Translations under genes and position numbers: made by a program
In this document: positions 1 through 9,554 of the stretch, in pieces
How positions within the stretch are numbered: position 1 is the stretch's first letter
Layout of the letters: each line of letters begins with the position of its first letter
Assembly: GCA_900769555.1 (NCBI GenBank)
Contig: CAAGHA010000148.1
Location: 1 to 43,709, forward strand
Source of the DNA: Bacteroidales bacterium
GTDB lineage: Bacteria; Bacteroidota; Bacteroidia; Bacteroidales; Paludibacteraceae
Length of the DNA stretch: 43,709 nucleotides
Direction: 5' to 3'
The notes under the pieces: generated by a model
Databases searched by the model: none
Told to the model about the DNA's origin: nothing
What the model saw: only the letters and a program-made list of their open reading frames with translations

Positions 1-5
1 ATACC

Positions 6-58
6 ACGACACCTTGACCGCGCGCCGCAGGCGCGCGCTCGTATAGTCAAGGTGTCGT
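6..58. repeat. Long GC-rich nested hairpin
   Basis: A perfect 13-bp inverted repeat (ACGACACCTTGAC at 6-18, GTCAAGGTGTCGT at 46-58) encloses a second perfect hairpin (CGCGCGCC at 19-26, GGCGCGCG at 30-37, loop GCA). No T-run follows, so it is not a classical intrinsic terminator for + strand transcripts. It is far richer in GC than its surroundings. It could be the end of an upstream transcript, a dispersed palindromic element or a structured RNA; no function can be assigned. From 61 to 193 I see only AT-rich non-coding sequence. Confidence 0.75.
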
Positions 59-193
59 CTTATGCTCTTACTGTTTGAAATTGTTTATGTCTAAATTTAA
101 TACTGATGAAAAAGAGAAAGAAGCAAATTAACTTTTTAGAAATTGTTAATAGATGGAATAAAAACCAAAAAATTCCTCGTTTAGAAGAAAAAA

Positions 194-256
194 GTCAATG
201 CAGAGCATTTTTTTGTCAATATAAGTCTTGTTTTTTATAAAAAAGGTGTGTATAAT
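194..256 (+). promoter_or_regulatory. Promoter and upstream block of glycan unit 1
   Basis: The -35 TTGTTT (228-233) and -10 TATAAT (251-256) are 17 bp apart. Upstream are two GTCAA copies at 194 and 215, 21 bp (two helical turns) apart, with AGTC directly before the -35. The same arrangement recurs at 18,084-18,145 with the same 34-bp distance from the first GTCAA to the -35, so it is probably a shared operator. The predicted start near 263 leaves a leader of about 125 nt in which I see no recognisable riboswitch. Confidence 0.7.
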
Positions 257-387
257 TTATGTACAGTATTATTAGAATGTATTTTTATACTCTCAAAATA
301 TAAAAAATGCTTGTTTTTTGAGGATAAAAATATCTTTTGATAAACTAGTTTTAATTATGTAGAAATATATTGTTAAGGAGAAAAAAT

Positions 388-2217
388 ATGAAAACAAACA
401 GAACAAAAAAAGTTGTAAGTGTGCTTTTAGCTATGACGACAAGTATTCCTATGCTTGTTGCATGTAAAGGCGGTGGGACGTTTACGCCATGGGATAGTGC
501 GAGTACAGACTTTAGCACAACATTGATGGTTACCGTTTACGATGGTGGTTATGGTACCGATTGGATTAAAGAAGCTGCTAAGAGCTTCAATGAGGCAAAT
601 TCTGATTCATCTTATAAAGTTCAAATTAAAGCAGAAAAAATGGATATTTCTACTGTAAGAAATTATTGCGAACAGGGTTTGAATATTAATCGTGGTGAAT
701 GTGCTTATTATGTTGGGACGAATAGAGCTGAAATGAGAAAGGGTATTTCTCAGGGCGTTTTTGCTGATTTGAGCGACATGTTAACTGAATCTCCCGATAA
801 TAATGGTGTAACATTAAAGGATAAAATTAGAGATTATGATACGTGGCAAAAAGCAATGTCGGCGGCAGATGGTACTGGGCTTTATTCCTTGCCTTATTCG
901 GACAGTGTAATTGGGTTTATTTTTAACTATGACCAATTTGTTGAATCGGGTTATTTGGAAAAGGTATCTGCCAGTGATTCCTCGGCGCTTAATGCATTGA
1001 AAGCACAAGGAATTGATTATAAAGTAGAAAATAATCAAGTAATCTTTAAATCTTATAGTGGTTCTAATCAATACATTTTGTATAAAGAAGGTGATATCAT
1101 TACCTCTTGTGGTCGTGATGGGATTTATGGTACTTATGATGATGGTCAGCCTAATACGATTGCAGAATGGGATTCTATGATTAAGACGATTGCATCGGAT
1201 TCCATTAGACCTCTGATTTTCACCGGTACATATTCTTATTCGTACAGTATCGCAGCTTTTTACTCGATTATCGCAGATGTGGCTGGGGTAGAGGCTTTGG
1301 AAACGTTGTTCTCTTCAAATAGTAATGGTAAAGAAATTCAAATGAAGGATGGTACTACAAAGGTAATTACTCCTGAAAATGGTTATGAAGCATATAACAT
1401 TAAAGGGATTGAAGAAGCTTTGGAATTCTTATATACCTATATGAATGTTGATACAACGCGTGATAACAACTACTTGCATCCCGCTGCATACCTTGAAAGT
1501 GGTTATTCGCATAAACAGGCTCAGTCTAGTTATTTGTATGCCCAAGCAACGGGCGGAACCGCGACTAATCCCGAATCGGCAATGTTGTATGATGGTACGT
1601 GGTGGGAAAATGAAGCGCGTCCTTCTTTCAATGAATTGGAAAAAGCAAATTACAAGGAATATGCATTTGGTAAACAAGATTATCGATACATGATGTATCC
1701 TCATTACGATGCTACTTCCGAAGGCTCTATTTTCTCGGCATATGGTTCGGAGGCGATTGTTGTGCCTTCTAAATTGGATAATGATCCTGTGAAGAGCGAC
1801 GAAAAGCTTGCTGTAATTAAAGACTTTATTTTATATGCAACGAGCGATGAAGTATTGCAGAATTTCACGGTTGAAACAAGCTGTGTGCAACCTTATAACT
1901 ATGATATTCCTGCTGATAAATTTGCGCAGATGACTCCTTTTGCGAAGTCCTATTGGGCAATGTATGCGGACAAAGAAAACGTAACGTTTGTTCGCCCTGG
2001 CATTTTGGAATGCTTGACTCCTAGAAATCTTTCGGAAAATAATTATAGAATATTCCCTGTTAAAGTGGATTCTTATGAAGGCAATGGTCCTGACCAATTC
2101 TTGAACTATATCAATCAGTATCAAACCGTATATCCTAATAAGCAGTGGATTTCTAAGGCAACTGAAAGTATGTACACACAAGCAAAAACAAATTGGAGTA
2201 AATATTTTAATTTTTAA
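388..2217 (+). CDS. ABC sugar-binding lipoprotein
   Basis: Extracellular solute-binding protein of a carbohydrate ABC importer, about 609 aa. The ATG at 388 is chosen because AAGGAG lies at 375-380; a longer reading from TTG at 370 would include the ribosome binding site. The N-terminus has lysines, a hydrophobic stretch and a lipobox ending LVAC, so it should be a lipid-anchored surface protein. The mature part has the substrate-binding-protein pattern (YDGGYGTDWIKEAAKSF near the start, aromatic-rich C-terminal lobe). It is longer than typical 420-450-aa sugar binders, as seen for oligosaccharide-binding members. Two permease genes follow within 30 and 10 nt, giving the classical CUT1 order. 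The ligand cannot be read from sequence; the downstream mannosidase and rhamnosidase suggest a branched hetero-oligosaccharide. Confidence 0.9.
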   Translation: MKTNRTKKVVSVLLAMTTSIPMLVACKGGGTFTPWDSASTDFSTTLMVTVYDGGYGTDWIKEAAKSFNEANSDSSYKVQIKAEKMDISTVRNYCEQGLNINRGECAYYVGTNRAEMRKGISQGVFADLSDMLTESPDNNGVTLKDKIRDYDTWQKAMSAADGTGLYSLPYSDSVIGFIFNYDQFVESGYLEKVSASDSSALNALKAQGIDYKVENNQVIFKSYSGSNQYILYKEGDIITSCGRDGIYGTYDDGQPNTIAEWDSMIKTIASDSIRPLIFTGTYSYSYSIAAFYSIIADVAGVEALETLFSSNSNGKEIQMKDGTTKVITPENGYEAYNIKGIEEALEFLYTYMNVDTTRDNNYLHPAAYLESGYSHKQAQSSYLYAQATGGTATNPESAMLYDGTWWENEARPSFNELEKANYKEYAFGKQDYRYMMYPHYDATSEGSIFSAYGSEAIVVPSKLDNDPVKSDEKLAVIKDFILYATSDEVLQNFTVETSCVQPYNYDIPADKFAQMTPFAKSYWAMYADKENVTFVRPGILECLTPRNLSENNYRIFPVKVDSYEGNGPDQFLNYINQYQTVYPNKQWISKATESMYTQAKTNWSKYFNF

Positions 2218-2247
2218 TCGTAACTAAGATCAAAGAGGGACGAAAGT

Positions 2248-3186
2248 ATGGAAAATTTAGAATTAACAAAACCGAGAAAAAGCCATTTCAGCGATAAAAA
2301 GAAAAAAGATTATTTATTCGCTTATGGCATGATAGCTTATCCATTTTTAGTATGGGCGTTCTTTTTCTTAGTTGGCAATACATCAGCTATTTTGATGGCC
2401 TTTCAAAAATTTGATATAGAAGGGAATGCAAGTTGGTATTTTGGAAATTTCCGTGATGCATGGAATATGATTTTCAATGAAGAAAACAGTTTGGTAATGA
2501 TCGGCTTTAAAAACTCATTAAAATATTGGTTTTTTACGCAGGTTTGTGCAACGCCTATTACTATCTTATTTTCTTATTTGATTTATAAAAAAATTCCTGG
2601 ATTCCGCCTTATGCGTATTTTAATGATGGTGCCAAGCATTATATCGGGGTTTGTAATGATCATGGTCATGAAATTTTTCATTAATGGACCAATGGTATCT
2701 GTATTTCAAGCGGTAGGCATGGAGGTTTCCATGCCTTTGCGAGATCCCGTTTATACAACACCTATTCTAATTTTCTATACTATTTGGTCTGGGTTTGGCG
2801 GTAGCTGTTTAATATATTCAAATGCTATGAAAGAAATCGATCCATCCATTGTAGAAAGTGCTAAACTTGATGGCGTTTCTGGGATGTGGAAGGAAATGTA
2901 TTATGTATGTTTGCCGGGGATTTTTTCCACATTTACGACCACTTTGATTACTGTTGCGGGTTGTATTTTAACCTCAGGTGGGCCGTTGATGGCATTTTAT
3001 ATGTATAGTGCACCTTCATATACCTATTCGTTCGGTTATTGGATGACGTTGAATACGTATAACATAACCGATTATACGGGGTATCCAATTTTAACAGCGA
3101 CGGGCTTTATGTTGTCGGCAGTAACAATTCCTGTTGTTTATACTGTGCGTTGGCTTGTTTATAAGTATGGTCCTAGTGAAGATTGA
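2248..3186 (+). CDS. ABC sugar transporter permease (MalF/LplB type)
   Basis: Integral membrane subunit of the importer, 312 aa, about six membrane segments, beginning after a charged cytoplasmic N-terminus rich in lysine. The ATPase-coupling EAA-type loop is visible as KEIDPSIVESAKLDGVSGM about two thirds into the protein. The start is supported by AGAGGGA upstream. It lies 30 nt after the binding-protein gene and 10 nt before the second permease, so all three should be co-transcribed. No ATP-binding subunit is encoded anywhere in the window; in Bacillota, CUT1 importers of this type often use a shared MsmK-like ATPase encoded elsewhere. The gene looks intact. Confidence 0.92.
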   Translation: MENLELTKPRKSHFSDKKKKDYLFAYGMIAYPFLVWAFFFLVGNTSAILMAFQKFDIEGNASWYFGNFRDAWNMIFNEENSLVMIGFKNSLKYWFFTQVCATPITILFSYLIYKKIPGFRLMRILMMVPSIISGFVMIMVMKFFINGPMVSVFQAVGMEVSMPLRDPVYTTPILIFYTIWSGFGGSCLIYSNAMKEIDPSIVESAKLDGVSGMWKEMYYVCLPGIFSTFTTTLITVAGCILTSGGPLMAFYMYSAPSYTYSFGYWMTLNTYNITDYTGYPILTATGFMLSAVTIPVVYTVRWLVYKYGPSED

Positions 3187-3196
3187 GGTGAAAGCT

Positions 3197-4135
3197 ATGG
3201 AAATGTTACAAAAAATCCAAAGATATCGTATGTTACATAGAAAAAAAATAAAAGATTATGATTCTATATGGCAGTTAATAGCTAAAACGTTAGCTGGGAT
3301 AATATTTGGTGCATATTGTTGCACTTTAGTATTCCCTGTTATATGGTTGATTTATTCGTCTTTTAAAACAGATATTGATTATATCAATTACATTTGGAAA
3401 TTGCCGTCAAAGTGGGTGTTTTCCAACTATTTTGGTGTATTTGAAAAGTTAACAATTACTAAGACAACCGTTGAAGGTATGTACACTTATTCAATCGGCA
3501 ATATGATTTGGACGAGTTTTTATTGTGCGATTGTTCCTTGTTTATTAGGGACATTCGCAAATACAGTATTTGGATATGTGCTTAGTAAATTTACTTTCCC
3601 TGGCTCGAAGTTTATTTACAATTTAGGTATTATTTTGATGATAACGCCTATTTATGGTACTGGTCCAGCAAGCTTAAATTTGCAGAAGATGTTAAACTTG
3701 TATGATAATATGTTACCCAATCTGATATTGTCATATCAAGGCGGTTTTATTGGGCTAAACTTTTTGTTAATGTATGCAGCGTTTAAAAATATATCGTGGA
3801 CATATGCGGAAGCGGCGCAATTAGATGGTGCTTCGCATTTACAAATTTTTGTTCGAATCATGTTCCCGATGGTCGCACCTACATATATGTGTTTGGTTGC
3901 AATGGGTTTCTTGGGCGGTTGGAATAGTTATGAGCAATTTTTGTTGTATTATCCAAGTTATGCAAATTTGGCTTATGGTGTTTATTATTTCCAAGCCTAT
4001 GCGCAATATTACAATGCTACGGGTACAGAAGTCTTGGCGGGCTTCGTAGTATGTATGATTCCCTCTGTTGTTGTGTATTGTTTCGCGGACCGTTTCGTAT
4101 TACAGAAATTTACGGTTGGTGGGTTGAAGGCTTAA
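3197..4135 (+). CDS. ABC sugar transporter permease (MalG type)
   Basis: Second membrane subunit of the CUT1 importer, 312 aa from the ATG at 3197, which follows GAGGTG at 3185-3190. An upstream in-frame ATG at 3134 would overlap the preceding gene and lacks a ribosome site. Six membrane segments are apparent, and the EAA loop reads YAEAAQLDGASHLQIFVRI, the typical MalG-family signature. With the preceding permease it should form the heterodimeric channel that receives substrate from the lipoprotein at 388. The next gene starts only 12 nt after its stop, in line with a long polycistronic unit. Confidence 0.92.
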   Translation: MEMLQKIQRYRMLHRKKIKDYDSIWQLIAKTLAGIIFGAYCCTLVFPVIWLIYSSFKTDIDYINYIWKLPSKWVFSNYFGVFEKLTITKTTVEGMYTYSIGNMIWTSFYCAIVPCLLGTFANTVFGYVLSKFTFPGSKFIYNLGIILMITPIYGTGPASLNLQKMLNLYDNMLPNLILSYQGGFIGLNFLLMYAAFKNISWTYAEAAQLDGASHLQIFVRIMFPMVAPTYMCLVAMGFLGGWNSYEQFLLYYPSYANLAYGVYYFQAYAQYYNATGTEVLAGFVVCMIPSVVVYCFADRFVLQKFTVGGLKA

Positions 4136-4147
4136 TCAGGAGAAAAA

Positions 4148-7100
4148 ATGATGACAAAAAAACAGAAAAAAATTATTTCATGCATAGCATTGACTGGTGC
4201 CTTTATTATATCGGGTGCTTTGGTGAATGTTGCAGTAAATGCAGATGTAAATAAAAAGAAGAGCGTTGATTATGCTTTACAGTATTCCAGATATGTTTTG
4301 GAAGAAAGCAATGCGATTGTTACATACAATGGCGTGAGTGTTGATACAGTAAACGGTGCGGTTACATTTAAAGAAGAAGGTATTTATAAAATTGAATATA
4401 GAAACGAGATTGTTACTGTAAACGTTTACAAATATGCACCTGATTCTACTTATGTATTTGAAGATACTTTATCAACGGTTGTAACAGGTTTGTCTTATGA
4501 AATTCCAGAAGTTTCAATAATAGATTTTCTTGGCAATAAGATTGTAAATTATTCTGTAAGCATTGAATTGAACGATAGTGTTGTATATACAGTAGAAAGC
4601 AATAAGCTTGATAGCTATACATTTGCAGAAGAAGGTGAATATACCGTATCGTATTCTTATGAAAATATTTTTGGAACAACGGACGTTAAAGAGATGAAAG
4701 TTGTTTCTGCGCATAAGAAAGTGATTGTTGCACCTGATTTTGCCAATGAAACCTTTACGACCTCTGATTTAATTGATGTTAAGGCTATTTATGGTTTTTA
4801 TAAAGGCACTAAATATGATGTCATTGTAAAAGTGGATGGTCGCGTTGAAGAAGATTTTATTCGTTTTGAAGAAGATAAAGTATATAACATTACTTTGCAA
4901 TCAGAAGTGGATGGTGAAATCCTGTTTGAACAATATAAAATTAACGTTTCCGTTGATTATAGTAAAATGTTCACGACGACGGATTGTATCAGTGTAAGTG
5001 AAACATTAGAATATGCACCTCAAAAAGTTACGACATATAGAAACAATGAGGGTGTTAGAATTACAACTGAAACGTCAAATTCAACTGCTACATATAGTGG
5101 TATTTTGGATTTGAATACAGTATCCAATACAGAAAATATTGTTGAATTTCATGTATTAAGTAACGATAAGGCAAATATGGATTTCTGCAATATTTATCTT
5201 ACGGATATTTATGATGAAAGCAATTGGATTTGTATCCAAATGGTAAACTGTGCAGATGGTGGCGGTGTTGATAAGATAAAAGGTAATCACAGTTATTTAA
5301 GCATCTTAACGTCAACAGGGTACAGTAGAAATAATGCTGGCGTAAACCATGCGGCAACATTCTATGCGAAGTACAAAGAAGTTACTGGTATGTTTAATTT
5401 CCAGATGGATTATGCAAGCCGTACTTTGTATTATTATAGTGGGTATGGCGATCATCAAAAATTGATTGATCTTGATGATCCCACTGTAATTCCTAGCGAA
5501 AAGCTTTGGAATGGTTTCACAACGGGTGAAGTGTATGTTAAATTGCAATTCTCTTCTGTAACTGGTAAAGAATCTGGTGTTATTGTTACACAGATAGGTG
5601 GAAAAAATCTCAATTCTTTATACGCCCAGAAAGAACAATTTAATACCATTAAATTAGATTCGGATATTCAATACGATAAAGTTGGAATGCCTGTTGGTGT
5701 CGTAGGTACTCAGTATCAAATTCCTTCTGCTTTTTTGGCGGGCGGGAATGAGACGGTCCAGACCAATTTGTATGATTCAAATGGTCGTGATATTACTTCG
5801 TCTATAACGAATAATTCGTTTACGCCGTCGGCAGTAGGTAATTATAAAATTGTGTACAATGCGTATGACGTATTCGGTAGGGAAATTTCGTTGACTCTTC
5901 CTATAAATGTTGTTTCGACGCATGAGGAAATCAAAATTTCGATAGATAATGTTGTACAGCCACAAGTAGGAACGTATTGGGAAGTGCCTACACCTACAGT
6001 TACTGGTGGTCATGGTGAATTGAGTGTAACAATGTCGCTGCTTCAAGATGGTAAAGAAGTTGTGTTGGATAACGCTGGGCAATTATATATTGACAAGCCT
6101 TGTGTATTAACGGTAAAGACAACCGTTAAAGATTTCCTTGGTTATGAAAGCGTAAGAGAAGATAGCTACGAAGTTATTTACAACGACGTTTTCTTTGACA
6201 TCGACGGACTTCCTTCCTATTTGAAGGCAGGTCAAATCATCAAGGTGCCGCAGTTCCAAGCGTATAACTTTGCATTGGGCCCTGGTGCAGCAGATTACGG
6301 AATGACAGCGAAAGTTTATATCAATGATATTTCTTATAAAGCTGGCAATAATTTTACAGTAGCGGCTTCTTTAAAAACTATTACGTTCCGTTTTGTAGCC
6401 GATGAAGGGAAAGCGACAGAGGCGGTAGAAGTATATACGGTTAGCGTTGATACAATTCCTGAAACTGGCGATATGTCTTTGTATTTTGATGCAAAGGGCG
6501 CAGTTGCGTCGACGGAAGAAAACTATCAGTTGTTTACATTTAATCAAGATACTACCGTTACTTTTAAAAATGTTTTGGTAGCAGAAAACTTGAATTTGCA
6601 ATTTGGTTTGGAAAATGGGAAAGCAAACTTTTCGTATTTTGAAATAATTTTTACTGATTTTAATGATAAAAATAGTTCGATTTCTTTAGAAGTATATCCC
6701 TATGACAGCAAGTATTCTACATTCGAGAACAACGGAAAGGTTGCGTATATTCCTGGTTCTTATACGGGTGCGAAATACGATATTTACTACAATAATACTG
6801 CGCATGCTTTGCAATCAGCAGTAGGCGCAAGATACATGACAATCAATTCGACCGTAAGCGGTAGTGCATTTAAAGGCTTTGAAAGTGGATTGGTGTATGT
6901 AAGCTTTGTATTCCATGGGGTGAATGACCAGTCGCAGTTTAAGGTATTTATACTTGGTAATCAGGCCTTTAACACTTATGCGTATAGTCGTGGCGATAGA
7001 AAAGGTCCGATGTTATCATTTGGAAAAGAGATTGAAACTGTAATAGAAGTAAAACTCTCTGAAGTTTATGAAATAAATCATTGTGATGCATATGACGTTT

Positions 7101-7561
7101 TACAAGGGAAGAGTGCGATTTCCGTTAGCGTAGTTTCACCGTCTGAAAAAGTGATTTATAAGGATGTCAATTTGAATAAGGCATTAAGTTTCACTGCAGA
7201 TGAATATGGGTATTGGAGAATAACTTATACTGGTATCGATTCATACGGCAATAAAGAACCGAAGGTTGTTCATGTGTATGTTCTTGATGAAATTGCGCCC
7301 GAACTTTCCGTTTCTTCGCAAGGGTTTAAGACAAATTATAAAGTAGGGGAAGCAGTTACTATTCCTCAAGCAACATTTAGCGATAACCAAGGTGGTTATA
7401 CGGCGAAGGTTTATGTCTTGACTCCTTGGGGAGCTATGGAATTTGTTGAATTAGGCGGTACATTTACTCTCAGTAAAGCAGGAAAATATTCAATTGTTTA
7501 TTACGTTCGTGACGTAGATAATAACGTTGCAAGAACGTCGTTGGCGTTTACAGTATCGTAA
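4148..7561 (+). CDS. Large secreted beta-sandwich protein, unknown function
   Basis: A 1137-aa protein with a Sec signal peptide (KKQKK, then a hydrophobic core ending near VNAD) and no lipobox, LPXTG or C-terminal membrane segment, so it is probably released or held non-covalently. Two ATGs (4148 and 4151) fit the AGGAG at 4138-4142. The body is all-beta. Ig/cadherin-like modules of about 80-100 aa (YNAYDVFGREISLTL, YYVRDVDNNVARTSL) alternate with two related modules of about 200 aa that look like concanavalin/LamG jelly rolls, around residues 275-500 and 775-945. No catalytic motif is seen. Its place between the permeases and a DUF4838 lipoprotein suggests glycan binding at the surface; that is inference. 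Confidence 0.8.
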   Translation: MMTKKQKKIISCIALTGAFIISGALVNVAVNADVNKKKSVDYALQYSRYVLEESNAIVTYNGVSVDTVNGAVTFKEEGIYKIEYRNEIVTVNVYKYAPDSTYVFEDTLSTVVTGLSYEIPEVSIIDFLGNKIVNYSVSIELNDSVVYTVESNKLDSYTFAEEGEYTVSYSYENIFGTTDVKEMKVVSAHKKVIVAPDFANETFTTSDLIDVKAIYGFYKGTKYDVIVKVDGRVEEDFIRFEEDKVYNITLQSEVDGEILFEQYKINVSVDYSKMFTTTDCISVSETLEYAPQKVTTYRNNEGVRITTETSNSTATYSGILDLNTVSNTENIVEFHVLSNDKANMDFCNIYLTDIYDESNWICIQMVNCADGGGVDKIKGNHSYLSILTSTGYSRNNAGVNHAATFYAKYKEVTGMFNFQMDYASRTLYYYSGYGDHQKLIDLDDPTVIPSEKLWNGFTTGEVYVKLQFSSVTGKESGVIVTQIGGKNLNSLYAQKEQFNTIKLDSDIQYDKVGMPVGVVGTQYQIPSAFLAGGNETVQTNLYDSNGRDITSSITNNSFTPSAVGNYKIVYNAYDVFGREISLTLPINVVSTHEEIKISIDNVVQPQVGTYWEVPTPTVTGGHGELSVTMSLLQDGKEVVLDNAGQLYIDKPCVLTVKTTVKDFLGYESVREDSYEVIYNDVFFDIDGLPSYLKAGQIIKVPQFQAYNFALGPGAADYGMTAKVYINDISYKAGNNFTVAASLKTITFRFVADEGKATEAVEVYTVSVDTIPETGDMSLYFDAKGAVASTEENYQLFTFNQDTTVTFKNVLVAENLNLQFGLENGKANFSYFEIIFTDFNDKNSSISLEVYPYDSKYSTFENNGKVAYIPGSYTGAKYDIYYNNTAHALQSAVGARYMTINSTVSGSAFKGFESGLVYVSFVFHGVNDQSQFKVFILGNQAFNTYAYSRGDRKGPMLSFGKEIETVIEVKLSEVYEINHCDAYDVLQGKSAISVSVVSPSEKVIYKDVNLNKALSFTADEYGYWRITYTGIDSYGNKEPKVVHVYVLDEIAPELSVSSQGFKTNYKVGEAVTIPQATFSDNQGGYTAKVYVLTPWGAMEFVELGGTFTLSKAGKYSIVYYVRDVDNNVARTSLAFTVS

Positions 7562-7572
7562 GGAGGCATTTT

Positions 7573-9552
7573 ATGAAAAAACAAAAAATACTTAGTATTT
7601 TATTAGCACTTAGTGTTATTACGATGGCTGGTTGCCGTGGTGGTTCTAATAGTAGTCAATCAAGTGATGAAGATTCCTCTAGCGCTGATACGGGTATTGG
7701 GGAAGAAATCCAAGGCGTTAATATTGTAAAGGATGGAACAAGCGAGTATAAAATTGTAATTCCCTTAGCTGCAAATGGCCCTGAAACAACTGCATCTCAG
7801 GAATTGCAAGAGCTTATTGCAGAATCGACTGGTGTAACGATTGAAATCATAACAGATGCACAAGCCGTGTACACGGATACGGCAAAATATCTCTGGATTG
7901 GTAATACTAATGCGGCAGAGGATTATGTCGAATATGATGTGACTACGCTGAAAACGGACAGCTTTGTAATTGAAACGCACGGAAATTCCATATTCTTCCT
8001 TGGCGAAAATATGGATGGTACGTTGTACAGTGTGTATGACTTTTTGGAAAAAATCGTTGGGGTACGTTTTTTGACAAATGAAAGCACGTATGTGCCTAAA
8101 TTGGATAAGATTCCTTTGTATGATTTTTCTATTGTTGAAGAGCCTGCGATTGAGCGAAGATATTATTTTGCAGGCAATGAATCCAATGATAGAGAAAAAG
8201 AGGCGCGTTTCTTTGCCAGAAGCAGAATGTCTTCTGAATATGGATCTGGTGCAGCTTTTGGCGAGGGTTCAAATTGGTGTGCAGCGGCTGGGACTAGCCA
8301 TAATATTATGACGCATTATATTATTCCCGAAAAATATCAAGCAGATCATCCAGAATGGTTCTATCAAAGTGCATTGTTGGATATTTGTTGGACGAATGGT
8401 TTGACCGCGACAGGTGAAGTTGATCAAACGATGGAAGAGAGCGTTTTTAAGGTAGCGTTGGAAACTATGAAGAAATATGTTTCGGAATCTTCGGAACAAA
8501 CAGATTTCTTTATGTTTGGCCATGATGACATGGGACGAGGCAATAAAGGTTGTCAATGCGTAAATTGTAAACCTATTCATGACAAATATGGTTATGCAGG
8601 GTTGCAAATTCGTTTCGTTAATAGATTGGCAGAAGAAATAAATAAATGGTCGCAGGAAACGCTTGGTAGAAGAATTTATGTTGGGTGTTGGGCTTATGGT
8701 ATATCTGAAACAGCGCCTACAATTAGAAATGCTGAAGGCGAGTGGATTCCTATTGATGATAGTGTAAAAGCGAATGAAAACGTAGTTATTTATTATGCGC
8801 CTATCTATGCGGATAGATCGTATGCCCTTTTAGATGAACGTCAAAAGGTGGACGTTTATGACAGCGTTGGGCAATGGAAATCGGTTGCATCTAATTTCAT
8901 CATTTGGCAATATGAAGTGGCATTCCCGTGTTATTTTTTGTATTTTCCTAGAATTCAAACATATAGTGCTGATATGCATTTGTTTGAAGAGATGGGTGCA
9001 CAATATGTCATGATGCAATCTAGTTGGGATGCTTATAATTTCTGGGGTTCGTTGATGGGTTGTTATGTAGCAGGAAAAATGATGTGGAATCCTGATTTAA
9101 ATGCCAATGAACTGAAAGAAGAATGGATTGCATTGTACTATGGCATGGCAGGTGATACAATTAGCGAAATTGTTCGTCAATATGAAGAGCTTTGGTTTGA
9201 AGATGGCGCAATTCAATTTGATCAATATATGTTTAATTGCGAAGAAGTATTGGCTCAGAAAATGCCTAGAAATATTATAAAATTCCAGGATATGTGTGAA
9301 GAGGCAATTGCGGAAATTCAAGCGTCCAATATGACGGAAGAAGAAAAAGCGACGTATATTAAAAGAGTACAAGCGGTTCGAGTTTCGTTTTTGTGGTTGG
9401 AATTGGATCAATATGCAAGCTACCATAATAATTCATTGGTTGGTAGATATGAATTGGCAGTAGAAGTTTTTGATTTGTTAGAACAGTTAGGTATTAAACA
9501 ATCTGGTGAAAGTGGAAACTTAGACGGATTTAAAGCTGAATATTTAGGATAA
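7573..9552 (+). CDS. DUF4838 family lipoprotein, putative glycoside hydrolase
   Basis: A 659-aa lipoprotein with lipobox MAGC after a short signal peptide and a Ser-rich linker, so it acts outside the cell. Residues ~50-180 resemble the N-terminal alpha/beta domain that precedes the barrel in GH20 and GH67 enzymes (YKIVIPLAANGPETTASQEL). Residues ~190-500 match the DUF4838 TIM-barrel-like region, with the conserved GHDDMGRGNKGCQCVNC segment containing acidic residues and clustered cysteines. A helical C-terminal domain follows. DUF4838 is thought to be related to alpha-glucuronidase-type hydrolases, but its substrate is not established. The ATG follows AAGGAGG. It is tightly coupled to the GH38 gene 2 nt downstream, so it probably trims the same glycan before import. 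Confidence 0.85.
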   Translation: MKKQKILSILLALSVITMAGCRGGSNSSQSSDEDSSSADTGIGEEIQGVNIVKDGTSEYKIVIPLAANGPETTASQELQELIAESTGVTIEIITDAQAVYTDTAKYLWIGNTNAAEDYVEYDVTTLKTDSFVIETHGNSIFFLGENMDGTLYSVYDFLEKIVGVRFLTNESTYVPKLDKIPLYDFSIVEEPAIERRYYFAGNESNDREKEARFFARSRMSSEYGSGAAFGEGSNWCAAAGTSHNIMTHYIIPEKYQADHPEWFYQSALLDICWTNGLTATGEVDQTMEESVFKVALETMKKYVSESSEQTDFFMFGHDDMGRGNKGCQCVNCKPIHDKYGYAGLQIRFVNRLAEEINKWSQETLGRRIYVGCWAYGISETAPTIRNAEGEWIPIDDSVKANENVVIYYAPIYADRSYALLDERQKVDVYDSVGQWKSVASNFIIWQYEVAFPCYFLYFPRIQTYSADMHLFEEMGAQYVMMQSSWDAYNFWGSLMGCYVAGKMMWNPDLNANELKEEWIALYYGMAGDTISEIVRQYEELWFEDGAIQFDQYMFNCEEVLAQKMPRNIIKFQDMCEEAIAEIQASNMTEEEKATYIKRVQAVRVSFLWLELDQYASYHNNSLVGRYELAVEVFDLLEQLGIKQSGESGNLDGFKAEYLG

Positions 9553-9554
9553 GT

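Noticed and set aside
263..387. Riboswitch in the leader of unit 1
   Set aside because: The leader is AT-rich with no conserved aptamer pattern or terminator/antiterminator pair that I can recognise.
370..387. TTG start 18 nt upstream for the sugar-binding lipoprotein
   Set aside because: It would place the AAGGAG ribosome site inside the gene and spoil the signal peptide; ATG at 388 fits both.
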